In this document: piece after piece, positions 22,994 to 34,044 of the stretch
Layout: every line of letters begins with the position of its first letter
How positions within the stretch are numbered: position 1 is the first letter of the stretch
DNA from: Bombyx mori
Taxonomy: Eukaryota; Arthropoda; Insecta; Lepidoptera; Bombycidae
Assembly: GCF_030269925.1 (NCBI RefSeq)
Contig: NC_085116.1
Coordinates: 2,604,001 to 2,668,000, forward strand
Direction of reading: 5' to 3'
Length of the DNA stretch: 64,000 nucleotides
Program-made: the position numbers and the translations under genes
Notes under the pieces: generated by a model
Seen by the model: the letters and a program-made list of their open reading frames with translations, nothing else
Told to the model about the DNA's origin: nothing
Databases searched by the model: none

Positions 22994-23907
22994 ATCGTGG
23001 CTTAAAGGACAAGACGTCTGGTGCATTCCTGTTGAGCGATGCACCGATGTTCGAATCCCAGGCGGGTACCAATTTTTCAAATGAAAAACGTACTGAACAT
23101 TTTTTTTTTTTTTTTTTTTTCCTACCTAAGCTGATAGCCTTGAGAGGCTATGTCAGCGTAACCCTAACTTTAGTAGGTGAGCTCACGGGGCTCAACCTGA
23201 CGATGTTGCTAACACGAACCCTAGCAAGAGCCGTGCTTCGCAGAATCTACCACCGGATCGGAAACGCGACCCACTGAGAAGATCCGGCGAGAAACTCAGT
23301 GGGCTGTGTCTGAGAGTTAATTTACTCGTCGAGCCCTTCGTCGCAAGCGACGGGTTCGACGAGAACGGTGACCGGTGCTTGAAGTACCTAAAAGCACCGT
23401 TAGTGGATCGGGAGGATCCGAGATGACGTGTTTTGGGCGACGTCGACTGCTTTCCATTCTGTCCGCAGGATCGGGAATGTAGTTACCGGCGGCCACGATG
23501 AGCGGGTTCTCGTGTCGTGCCGCTTTATCGAAGTGGCGCATGGACGCCGACTGAAGATACTTACTGATGGACTCTAAGTCCAGGTCGTCATGGAGGTCGA
23601 CGTTCCTGACGAACCACGGGGCTCCGACGGCTATCCTGCAAAAACGGGATTGGATTATTTGAAATGATTTTAAGTGTATGCGGGCCGCGTGAGCGAACAC
23701 TACACTTGCATAGGTCATGACGGGGCGTATGCAAGTTTTGTAGAGTGTCACCTTATTTCTAAGGGACATTTTACTTCGCCTACATATCATCGGGTAGACG
23801 TACTGAACAAATGTTCACGATTGACTTCCACGGTGAAGGAATAAAACCGTGTGATAAAAATCAAACCCGTAAAATTGTAATTTGCGTAATTACTGGTGGT
23901 AAGACCT
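22994..23907 (+). mobile_element. Bm1-type SINE split by a LINE insertion
   Basis: The tRNA-like head and box B (GATGTTCGAATCCC) lie at 22994-23099. The body resumes at 23798 (AATGTTCACGATTGACTTCC) and ends near 23907. The two halves are separated by the insertion described next. Confidence 0.8.
23100..23797 (-). mobile_element. 5'-truncated jockey-type LINE with RT C-terminus
   Basis: Poly-T on the plus strand marks the poly-A tail of a minus-strand element. A minus-strand frame (23790-23317) reads the end of a jockey-clade ORF2: LRNKVTLYKTCIRPVMTYAS, then FQIIQSRFCRIAVGAPWFVRN. The insert is flanked by ACGTACTGAACA at 23088-23099 and 23798-23809, a 12-bp target-site duplication. Confidence 0.85.
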
Positions 23908-24457
23908 ATATATATTATATACGCCTATGTTTAGAAAGTTGTTTGGCTCTTTTACTCTTTCTCTTACTCTTTAATGGTTTATGATAGCACTTAAAAACAA
24001 CCGAGGAGGGAAATGAATCCTAAAGCCGAGTGAGAGTTGAGAAAGATTATGTTTTTAATGCACTGTATTCCATGATATGAACCACGGTGAACAAAACGGT
24101 TCCCTGTATTCAGGATGAGAGTTCTGCACTAAGGAGCGGAACTAAAACTTGTGATCATCCCAAAAACATCCTTTGTGTGTTTCTCGTAGTACATACGTAA
24201 CATAACCAGCGAAACCCCATAATCTCTTTGCCATTTGCCTTAATATAATTCGAAATATTAGGTCTATCATAAAAAATTTAGAACAGATTTAATTTTTCTC
24301 ACCTAATTAGTTCAATCGCCAAAACTAGTTAAATTAAGCCAAATAAAACATTATGTAATTTTCTTCACGATGCAATATTCGATATATCGTTACTGAAGTA
24401 ACTTCTAGGCGAGGGGAAAGCAGGGGGTAACCGCCCCTTGGTGGGCGCCAACAATAT
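23908..24457. other. Upstream intergenic DNA
   Basis: Nothing recognised. An arthropod initiator-like TCAGT at 24458-24462 could mark the start of the next gene. Confidence 0.3.
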
Positions 24458-24629
24458 TCAGTCCGTTGCTCGCTCTCCTGCGGGAAACAGATGGCGCTGC
24501 AAAATGCCGAGTGTCACGAATAACTCGGAAATCTCACGGCGGATCGGTGCACCGTGCACTGTCGCGTTATCCGACAAATGATGTGAACTGAATCCGATGT
24601 ACAACCGGACCGCGCTGCTCACGTCAATC

Positions 24630-27600
24630 ATGATTTTCGCCTTTTTCGCTTTGTGTATGCTCGGACTTTTAATTGTCAATCAATCAACGCCCGTAAGTGT
24701 GAATTTATCCACCTAGTTTGAAACTATGAAACCTATATGTACTTAGTTAAAAAGAAAAACGTTTGAATCTTTAAAAGTAGTTACTAAAATATTTCAATGT
24801 AATATGTATCGTGTTTAATTTTATTCCGTTAATTCGACTTTCAGCTTAAACCATGAGATGTCCTAAATTTTAAGTATTATTAAATAAAAAAACCAGTTAA
24901 GTAAATATTCTAAACGAACACGAGTAACCGTACAAAATAAGCAGTGCAATTGGTTCAGAAATTATTAAAAGTCGCAGACACTAAGCCGATTTTATATTAA
25001 TTTATAATGAGATGTTTGCTAAATCTGTCGCAAATCCGGTCACGAGGTTGAGAGGTACTTGTGGCATCGCGTTTCCTACATTTGACAGTGCGATCGATCG
25101 GCGGGATTCATGCGCCGTGCTCTGAATAAGCACGTGGTGTTTGTATTCCTCTATTTTAATTTGCAGAAACTGGTTCATATTTCATCATTAGATCTAAGTT
25201 AATTCAATACAAAATAGAAAACAGTTCCGTTTACCTTAATATATTAATGTGATTTTTCATTAATTCAAAATTGTAAAAATTGATTTTCATACGAACGTTA
25301 ATTAGCAAAACAATATGAAGAGTTGTTTATATTGCATATACAATACCCAATCGTTGGCAGAATAAGAGGCTATTATAAGGCTGAACTCGCTGAACTAAAC
25401 CTGAGAGGATTTGCTAGTGTGGCGGGTAGCCATCATACAACGCAAGATAATTGACAGATGCCTGAATCTCGCTTACGACATTTTCAAGATAAAGCGCATA
25501 TATACAAGTTCCGAACAACAACATACGGACCGTCGGTCTACCGAGCAATATCATCCGCTCGGTGGAAGATCTTCCCTTTGTCGTCAAGCCTCCCAAACTG
25601 GTGACCCCGACGTGATTTGAACACGCAACCTTCTGATTCATCATCAGCGCATCATAAACTTCGGCTACCACAATCCCCGCATTCTCGCAGATAAAAGTAC
25701 GTCATTGACAGTCGTCCCACAGCAAGCCAGCATCGCAGCCTCAACAGGACCATCGCAGCCGACTCACCGCACTTCCTGGTCCTACGGCACGCAACTTCAC
25801 TGCCTCATCACGCCGCTACAGTTCGTCGCAGCCCACGACCGGATCATCAACGCTTGGGGTCACACATCTCCGGCGTGGCAGCTCTGCACACATGGACTAC
25901 TGGCGACACGCACGCAGCATTCAAGCTCAGTCTCGACGCACCGCAGACTTCGAGCAGCACTGGCGACACGCACGCAGCATTCAAGCTCAGCCTCGACTCA
26001 CCGCAGGCTTCGAGCAGCACTGGCCCTTGCAAGCTAATCTCAGCACGGACAACGCTAATTAAAAATGACACGACCTCCAGTCTCGGAGGGGAGTGATGTG
26101 GCGGGTAGCCATCATACAACGCAAGATAATTGACAGATGCCTGAATCTCGCTTACGACATTTTCAAGATAAAGCGCATATATACAAGTTCCGAACAACAA
26201 CATACGGACCGTCGGTCTACCGAGCAATATCATCCGCTCGGTGGAAGATCTTCCCTTTGTCGTCAAGCCTCCCAAACTAGCATTAGCCTGAGCAAGAGTA
26301 GGGCTTCGCTGGATCTACCACCGGATCGGAATCGCGACCCACTGAGAAAATCCAACGAGATACTCAGTGGGTTTGAGGAATCCTGTCTTTTTGATATGCA
26401 CGGAGTTACGGTTTAGATTTAAATGGATACCGTAATGTGTCGCCACACACTTTAAGCCGCTTTCAGACTACGCTATAATATAATAGTATATAGCTCATAG
26501 CACAACAATATCGCACACCATACATTATTATGGACACGTTCACACTGTAGGTACTATATATTATTGGTTAAATATACGCTATATGACACTATAGTATAGC
26601 GTAGTCTGAAAGCAGCTTTATGTCATAAGGTTGAAGTTTCAATCTATATACTTAGCCTACTTATAAACTATATATCTATTTACGAATGCAAATGTAAAAG
26701 TTTATGTGTTTGGATGGTTTGGTGGTTTTGAAATTTGGCCTGGATAAGTACATAGAATACTTTTAGTCAACAAAAACTACCAGACCGCTACGCTGTTTCC
26801 TGATTTTACGTGACTTATAACTTTACTCGTAGTTTATCCACCAGATAATGACACAAGGAATTAATTTTACCGGGAAAACGCAACGCGTTTCATTTCTGAA
26901 TTACAAAAAAAGTATATTGCTAGTGAAACCGCCGGGCGTGTCTAGTAGTACAATAATGAAGAAGAATACATTATCCGAGAAAGTGGAACGCATGAATATT
27001 TCCGCAACGCGTCTGAAATAGGCAGAAAATTTTCACCTACCCGTGAAATTTTATGAACCACACCATTTTAGATTTCGCTGTTTTCAAAACCCATCTCTTA
27101 GCAAAGTTTTGCGACGTAGGCTATGAATGCCTAAACGATCTTCTTTAGAAATCGCTTGAAAAGTTCGTTTGAAAAAGATATGTTGCGCCCTGGGGACGTA
27201 TCTGTCTACGTGCTTAGAATTTCAATGAGGCTCCTTTCAAAGGTCTGCTATTTTTAAACAACATTTATCTATTATTTTTTTTACGTAGGTATAAGTTTCC
27301 GGGAACGAAGGCAAACGCCTTTATATTTTGAAATTCTTTCACAAATGGCTTACGAATAGGAGAAAACTTTTAGCGGCAAGCGAATATACTGTTTTATTAC
27401 GATAAGTTACGTGAGACTGTGATTTTATTGTTTTTTTTATTGCTTAGATGAGTGGACGAGCTCACAGTCCACCTAGTGTTAAGTGGTTACCGGAGCCCAT
27501 AGACATCTACAACGCAAATGCGCCACACACCTTGAGATATAAGTTCTAAGGTCTCAGTATAGTTACAACGGCTGCCCTACCCTTCAAACCGAAACGCATT

Positions 27601-30600
27601 ACTGCTTCACGGCACAAAATAGGCAGGGTGGTGGTACCTACTCGTGCAGACTCACAAGAGGTCCTACCATTCATTTCCTCACACTTTTTTTTACCTACCT
27701 AATCCCCGGTAGCCTCGGTAGAGCAAGCTCATGAGGCTCAGCCTTTGTAGGTATATTATTCTAATTAATGATAAGCTGTAATGCGGTTTACATTTGCAAG
27801 ATTGTTGCAGTGTGTGAGCGAGCCGATTTGTCCTGAAGGATCAGGTTGCTTGCCTGGATGCTGCACGACAGTCAACGTACCGCCCGCTCGCCGAGATGAC
27901 GAACAGATCAAAGACTATGTGTATCCCTGGTATGCTCAATGGTAAGGTTTACAATATAATACCATAGTATAATACTAACTCTATGGTTACAATAGTTTAC
28001 TTTTTTTATTAGCACAATAATAGGCAAACGATTTCACAACTAGAGCTAACTACAGCTCATAGTCATTGAGACATTTTTATTTTATTTTGATGAGAGTGAA
28101 ATTTTACGATGCGCGCGCACCGTGACACAAAATTAACAGAATGAAGTTGCCCACTAAATCGCTCATTACAATACGACCGACGTAACTTGGCGAGTCTGAA
28201 TATAGCCGCAGGTGAACTTTCCGAACCGTACCGAGAATTACCGAATTTATATGACGTCAAGAAAAGGGATGTCCAATATGCGTGTTTGAGGATGTTTAAT
28301 CGATTTTTTTTCAAATTGATTAAAAATTAAATAAAAATAAAGTATAGCTTCTTACCCGCGTACATAAGTACACGCACCCTTTTTTAACTTAGGTAGGTGG
28401 ACGGGCTCACGGCTCACCTGATACTAAGTAGTCACCGGAATCCATAGACATATAGAACGTAAATGCCGCCACCTACCTTGAGATAACTATACTGAGATCT
28501 TAGAACTTATATCTCGAGGTGGGTGGCGCATTTACGTTGTAGATGTCTATGGGCTCCAGTAACCACTTAACACCAGGTGTGCTGTGAGCTCGTCCATCCA
28601 CCTAAGCAATAAAAAATAAAAAGATATTAGTTCTAAGGTCTCAGTTTTTACAGTACAACGACTGCCCCACCCTTCAAACCGAAACGCATCACTGCTTCAC
28701 GGCTGAAATAGGCAGGGTGGTGTTACCTACCCGTGCGGACTCACAAGACGTCCTACCACCAATAAAGATTATTTTCGATTATTTTCAGGCCGGTGCTATT
28801 CGTTCTTGGCACACTCGGGAGCATCTTAGTGTGCTGTGTCTGGTGTTTGTTCTACAAGCGGTCACAATCAGGGTTTTACATGTGCTCGTTTGCGTGCTGC
28901 GTCAGGAGGCCGGCCTCGGAACGTGACTCCGCCGGCTCGGTGTACCCCCCGCCGCGCTACAGCCGATGCGGCTCTTTCCATCAGCCACCGCCACCTTATT
29001 CTGAAGTAATTGGAGTATTTAGAATTAATTGAAAAAGTAATTGGAATTTAGAGTTGTTGTGACCTAAAGGATAAGACGTCCCGTGCATTCGTATTTAGCG
29101 ATGCAACGGTGTTCGAATCCCGCAGGCGGGTACCAATTTTTCTAATGAAATACGTATTTAACGAATGTTCACGATTGACTTCCACGGTAAAGGAATAACA
29201 TCATGTAATAAAAATCAAACCCGTAAAATTATAATTTGCGTAATTACTGATGGTAGGACCTCTTGTGAGTCCGCACGGATGGGTACCACCACCCTGCCTA
29301 TTTCTGCCGTGAAGCACTAATGCGTTTCGGTTTGAAGGGTGGGACAGCCGCTCTAACTATACTGAGACCTTAGAACTTACATCTCAAGGTGGGTAGCGGC
29401 ATTTACGTTGTAGATGTCTATGGGCTCCGGTAAGCACTTAACACTAGGTGGGCTGTGAGCTCGTCAACCCATCTATGCAATAAAAAAATAAAAAATGATG
29501 CTCTTAACACTCCTAATATGCGAATCGATTTGTCAAACACATGAAGAGCCTCACGACCGCCATGGTGTTCGCCGCTTTCCGGTATCCGCATAGGTATCAC
29601 ATTACGAATACTGATACCCAGCTTAAGACACAAATTCTTGGTTACAATTCAAGAACACGATCCTTCTGACCAGAAAACATCAAATAAACGGACCGTTTAA
29701 ATTAAATTTGGATTAGGGTTAGGATAGTTGATTTACAATTAAAACTGCAACCTCTAAGGTCAAGGTGGTTGTCAGCATGTAAAAATACTCATGGTCTCCA
29801 GTATCCACTCACCACCAGGTCTACAGAGAGCTGGTTAACCAATTTATACCACAAAAAAACCTAACAAATATTAACTACTTTTGAAATTGAATACAGGTTT
29901 TCCTTTGCCTTAGTACAGTTTTTTTATTCTCAGTTAAGGCTTGGGGAACGATCTTTATACAGCCTCTATTATACCTACGTACCTAATCTTTGCAGGTCAC
30001 TTCTAAACCGGACCTGTATCCACTAGTCATTACTTACGGAGACAGTGATGCTAAATCAGGAGGGAACTATCTCATGGTGCACTATTTCAGGAATTACGTG
30101 ATCCGTGCTCCAGGTGATTATAATTAATCTAATTAGATATTCAGTTAAGGCAGTGTTTATTGGTTCTTGAAGGTTGCGAAGGAATAAAAGCGTCATCAAA
30201 TTGGTTTCGAACATCAATTGAGTTAGCTTTTTATCTCTTTTGCAATGAACTTTGAAAATAATATGAGCTTAAATAATATATTAGTAGATTAAAAAAACAA
30301 AAAAAAGAACTGACAATTTTTTTTAGCTGATGACGTCACGTCACGGTATTAGAACAAAGATAAAAAACATTTTTCTATCATCGATCCTTGATGCGTCCAC
30401 GAATTTTCAAGTCAATCGGACATCTTGAAGTCTGCGAAAATGACGTTAAAAAACATACAACATACACATACAAACAAATATAATTAAATATCAAGCCAAT
30501 ATATTTTTATTGTGTAACAACAAAGTTGTGTTTTAAATTGTTAACGATAAGATCCAAAATAGGACTGAGGATTTGTTGGAATAAATGACCAAGGAATATG

Positions 30601-33504
30601 AAAATGAGACTTTCTCTTTATTTCTGACACATAGGTATCTGATACACGTATTTTGGGCATTATGAAAAAAGATCTATTAATAATCGTAATAGCTGACGAA
30701 TATTTTTCTTTCCTTTCACGCACTAATTGGCTTAAACGATTGCACATGCAAAGGGACTAATTTAATTATACAATTACTTACCTCAGCATCCGACAACAGT
30801 CGTTCTCCGAGCTCGCAAACATAAAAACGCGTCTAGCAAAATGTTAGATCTAATCAAAGATGAAGTTAAAAAACACGAAGGTGCATTAAAATTGACGAAA
30901 CTTAACCTTACCACTGTTAGTTTAGATTTATTTTTATTTTTATTACTACTATATACTTATATATATTTATTTTTATTACTACTATATACTCGTTTATACG
31001 AATATAATAAATTTTCAGACATAATTCTATATAGTTTGTTTTAATATTAACAGGCTCTTTATCGGCGGCGAGTACAGCAGAATCTCTCAATTCCAGTTTC
31101 TTATGCAACGCAACAAATGAGGTGACTCAATTTTACTTTAAAAATAAATAATAGATTAAAAAAACTTAACGTTTAAAAAAAAAAAATTTTTTTTTTCTTA
31201 CACTATTTTTAATTCAAATTTATTAAAATTTATTTTCTATTTTATAGTTGGATTTTATATGAAAGCGTATTTTTTTAAACTTATTCATTTTTAATTTTTT
31301 AGGTGAAATTAAATTTTTTCAATTTTTTTTTAAATATTGAATTGTCATCGGTCGTTAATAAGTATATCAAATTTCGAGTTAATCTGACGTTTTGAAGGGG
31401 GTCGAAATCATGTTCAAAGATTCCGTTACAAACACATACATACGTCTGAAGCTAATAAAAACGTATTAAAAATTAATTGACATTGTATTTATGATATTAC
31501 TGAGGTGTTGAACTTCTATTTCTCATTAATAAGACTATAATACACTCGTGCGTAGTAAAAACGTAATGACGTCCACGAACATCGACAAAATGTAAAGGAC
31601 CAACGCTGAAGAGGGCAAACGTAGCTGCCTAATGAAATATTACTTAATGTCAAAATCTTGCCAATGAGGTCCAAAGCGAGGGCAGCTGGTAAAGTCTTCG
31701 GTTCGCGTCACACTAGCTGTCTGATTCAGCGTATCACCACATTTACAGACAACCAATGAGGTGGACTGATGACCTGGTCAAAATAGTTGGTAAAGACTGA
31801 ATGCGAAAGGCAAGAGACCGAAAAGAATGGGGTGCAAGAGACCTACACTCAGTGTTGGCTGGACACAGGCTGAAGAATAGAAAAGAATCACCTCACTTTT
31901 AACTCTTGTGTTCAGTGAAAACCCTCACAGCCCATGGCTATCCGCTTAGTTAGCAGCATCCCTTAGCACTTCAACCTTATGCCTCCTCCTCAAGGTAGAA
32001 GGTGGCATTAAAGATAAAGTCTCTATACGCTCCAGTAATATTTCTTCATCGTGTCGTCCTTGAGCTCGTCTGAAAGTCTTCTATTGGTAAATAAATACAG
32101 AAATCAGTTCTAAAGCAATTCATATTTCATTAGGCGTACCTACATTGCTTGCTGATCTGTTCTACAGTTGATCCGTCTGTGATTCCCGTAATTGTACTGT
32201 GCACTGCTATAATTGTACTGTGTATTGTATTTGTACTGTGTACTGTAATTTTACTATGAATTGCATTTTAATGTGTACTGTAATTGTACGGTGTACTATA
32301 TTTGTACTGTGTACTGTAATTGTAATGTGTACTATATTTGTACGGTGTACTGTATTTGTACTGTGTACTGTAATTGTACGGTATACTGTAATCGTACTAT
32401 GTACTGTAATTATATTGTAATTGTGTTCGGACAGGCGAATTCAGTCATCCCGCCTCCGTACTCGTGCGCGAGCAATTACGAGGAGTGCGGCGCCGTCGGC
32501 TGCGGGCGCTCGCTGCTACGTTCGCTGTCCTCCCTGACGGAGCCGAGGGAGCCGCGGACCGTGCTAGCCCGACCTCGCCCCGTACCTGAATCCACAACCT
32601 CACGACCTCATGAACCAACCATCGGCTTCCGAGAGAACCTCATCACATCACCTGTGCAATCCTTAGTAAGATTTTAAATCATTCGCCATTCACATAATTA
32701 GGTCTATCATCATATTACTGATAAGGCCTGCTTTAAGCTGTCAAGTTTGTAATTTAAAAACGTCTATAAGATGTTATTCTAATGAATTGTAAAGGTTATA
32801 ATAATATCAGATGCTAACTTTTTAATAAGTTTAGTTATATACCGTTTGATATCTGTGTATTACTACTATAATCATGCCCCAAATTAACACAAACGTAAAA
32901 ATAATTCATTATGATGTCTTTCGTATATTAAAATATGTTTTCTTTTTTATTTCACCAGGGTCATTCCTATGACTTCGAAATGGAACTGTTAGATTGTGAA
33001 CTATATTGTGACGGTAGCTGTAAACCAAGACTGGGCGCTTCCCCTCCAGCTCTCAGATCGCCTTCGGATCATAGTGAATCTGCTGCTGACCGCGAACCTC
33101 TAGAGCTGAGACACCTGTTCCGGTGTCCGTCACCCGAATGCGAGTCACCACCGCAGCCCACCAGTCCTACTCAAGTCTCCAGAGAATCAACGCTTCAAAG
33201 ACCACCTGAAGAGAGAAGATCTCGACGCTTGGAAGCCGCCAAGAAAGCGCTTAAAACAAGAAAATCGAGCTTATACATGCCATTGACGGCAGCGTACCCG
33301 GTTAGGACTTCAAGAATATCGCCTGGTGCGAGGCTGTCGTCACGATCAGCGCCCGCAACGCCCTGCAGTTCCATCGTGCCCAATCTACTGACGTTTACTC
33401 AAAGAGTGTCTGCCTCAAGGCACAGCTCGAAGTCATCGAGACTCGAAGAAGAGAAGGACCCGTTACTGAAAGAATTAGAAACGCAAGGCGATCACAAGTT
33501 TTAA
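24630..33504 (+). CDS. PPxY-motif single-pass membrane protein, family uncertain
   Basis: Seven exons: 24630-24692, 27811-27941, 28789-29005, 29996-30113, 31054-31121, 32435-32665, 32959-33504; 457 residues, all junctions in phase. Exon 1 is just a signal peptide. Residues 22-65 form a small ectodomain with five cysteines (CVSEPIC, GCLPGCC). A transmembrane helix at about 66-86 is followed by a Cys-rich juxtamembrane stretch (CSFACC) that could be palmitoylated. The cytosolic part has three PPxY motifs (PPRY at 119-122, PPPY at 132-135 and 205-208), which bind WW domains such as those of Nedd4-type ligases, and an acidic dileucine (DPLL, about 443-446) near the end. Architecture resembles WBP1/VOPP1 or Shisa proteins, but I cannot assign it. 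A role in ubiquitin-dependent membrane traffic is inference. AATAAA at 33798-33803 fits its 3' end. Confidence 0.78.
24693..25417 (+). other. First intron, left part
   Basis: AT-rich; nothing recognised before the TRIM element. Confidence 0.4.
25418..26276 (+). mobile_element. TRIM-type non-coding LTR element with identical LTRs
   Basis: Two 180-bp direct repeats, 25418-25597 and 26097-26276, start TGTGGCGGGTAGCC and end CCTCCCAAA; I see no difference between them. CTAG flanks both sides (25414-25417 and 26277-26280). A primer-binding-site-like TGGTGACCCCGACGTGATTT starts at 25599, one base after the left repeat, and a purine tract CGGAGGGGAG precedes the right repeat. The 499-bp interior has no convincing gag or pol frame and includes a 60-bp tandem duplication (25900-26019). 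These are the hallmarks of a terminal-repeat retrotransposon in miniature, mobilised by some autonomous relative. Confidence 0.8.
25599..25672 (-). other. tRNA-like sequence next to the TRIM primer site
   Basis: On the minus strand the sequence has a box A-like TAGCCGAAG, a box B-like TGTTCAAATCACG and a 3' GGGGTCACCA. Complementarity to a tRNA therefore seems to extend well past the usual 18 bases, but the acceptor stem does not close, so it is not a working tRNA gene. Confidence 0.4.
26281..26420 (-). mobile_element. Jockey-type LINE 3' fragment, variant
   Basis: GCATTAGCCTGAGCAAGAGT, CCACCGGATCGGAATCGCGA and ATACTCAGTGGGTTTGAGG; the TRIM sits at its edge. Confidence 0.55.
26453..26617. 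mobile_element. 165-bp MITE
   Basis: AAGCCGCTTTCAGACTACGC at the left and GCGTAGTCTGAAAGCAGCTT at the right are inverted copies with one mismatch; the interior is AT-rich with further TATA-like symmetry. The target duplication is not clear. Confidence 0.75.
26618..27430 (+). other. First intron, no element recognised
   Basis: No repeat or conserved coding signal identified. Confidence 0.4.
27431..27750 (-). mobile_element. Bm1-type SINE followed by LINE 3' scrap
   Basis: 27431-27670 is a Bm1 body in antisense to the gene. 27684-27750 starts with poly-T and carries the ACCTACCTAATCCCCGGTAG start of the jockey-type 3' end. The exon at 27811 follows within about 60 bases. Confidence 0.7.
28385..28770 (-). 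mobile_element. Bm1-type SINE interrupted by an opposite Bm1-type SINE
   Basis: 28385-28491 and 28627-28770 are the two parts of a minus-strand copy. Between them, about 28492-28626, is a 5'-truncated plus-strand copy ending CTAAGCAATAAAAAATAAAA. The outer copy ends about 20 bases before the exon at 28789. Confidence 0.75.
29051..29496 (+). mobile_element. Full-length Bm1-type SINE
   Basis: Complete head with GTGACCTAAAGG (box A) and GGTGTTCGAATCCC (box B), then the TTCACGATTGACTTCCACGG segment, the GGTAGGACCTCTTG body and the AATAAAAAAATAAAAAA tail, about 445 bp. It is the best reference copy in the window. Confidence 0.85.
29497..29995 (+). other. Intron, nothing identified
   Basis: A weak SINE-like CCAGTATCCACTCACCACCAGG stretch near 29800; otherwise unrecognised. 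Confidence 0.35.
30320..31053 (+). repeat. Intron with dispersed-repeat fragment
   Basis: 30320-30480 contains GTCAATCGGACATCTTGAAG and an ACATACAACATACACATACA end, similar in style to the AT-rich repeat at 31170. The rest is AT-rich, with a duplicated ATTTATTTTTATTACTACTA word at about 30938-30990. Confidence 0.4.
31170..31470 (+). repeat. AT-rich dispersed repeat, copy 2
   Basis: Partner of 10615-10915; see that entry for shared motifs. 31471-32190 shows nothing further that I can name. Confidence 0.6.
32193..32428 (+). repeat. Degenerate TGTACTGTGTACTGTAATT minisatellite
   Basis: About a dozen imperfect units of roughly 20 bases end six bases before the acceptor of the exon at 32435. The open frame through it is only a by-product of the repeat. 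Confidence 0.8.
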
Positions 33505-34044
33505 CGAACAAAACAAAAGTTATTATGACAACAATTACAGAGTTCTCAGTCTGAATATTAAAAGATAGATGATTTTGATACAAATTTCAGTGATACAATT
33601 CTCTGTGGCCTAATTAGCTGAATCTTGCCTTTGAAATGTCCCGAGCGGCAGAAGTATCTCAATTCTGAATGTTGTGATTGTTCGTGTGCTCATTTTGTAG
33701 AGCTGAAGATATTAGTTAGTCAAATTAATGTAATTCAATTATACTTATGGCGTGTAAGAAAAGAGCTTGTTGGACCATTGTTCACTTGCCTTCTTATAAT
33801 AAAATTCTAAAAATATGTGTTATTAATTTTATTTAGTTCGTGATTTCAAACTATCTTTATTTACCTTTAAAACCACTTTATCCTATAAACCAATTATATG
33901 AACATCTAAGACTAAATTTAATAATAATTTCATTGCACCTACCATTCTTTACTCTGCACTACCCTTGGTTGACTGGTAAAGAATGCCTTGGGCATTAAGT
34001 CCGCCGATGTATATTTTACATGAAGAGTAATATATTAAATAAAT
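33505..34044 (+). other. 3' UTR and short intergenic space
   Basis: AATAAA at 33798-33803. Nothing else recognised up to the next repeat. Confidence 0.45.

Noticed and set aside
25705..26037. 110-codon frame inside the TRIM as a possible gag
   Set aside because: Low-complexity, made largely of the 60-bp duplication; no zinc knuckle or capsid-like pattern.
29051..29120. tRNA-gene-like box A and box B sequences (also at 9796, 21011, 22994, 41615 and 57460-57539)
   Set aside because: They are heads of Bm1-type SINEs: each is followed by the same SINE body, and the cloverleaf does not close.
32199..32677. Cysteine-rich open frame resembling a small secreted protein
   Set aside because: It is a translation of the TGTACTGTG minisatellite running into a genuine exon; there is no independent coding signal.
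33195..33383. Minus-strand frame opposite the last exon of the PPxY gene
   Set aside because: Shadow of the plus-strand exon, which has in-phase junctions and a polyadenylation signal.
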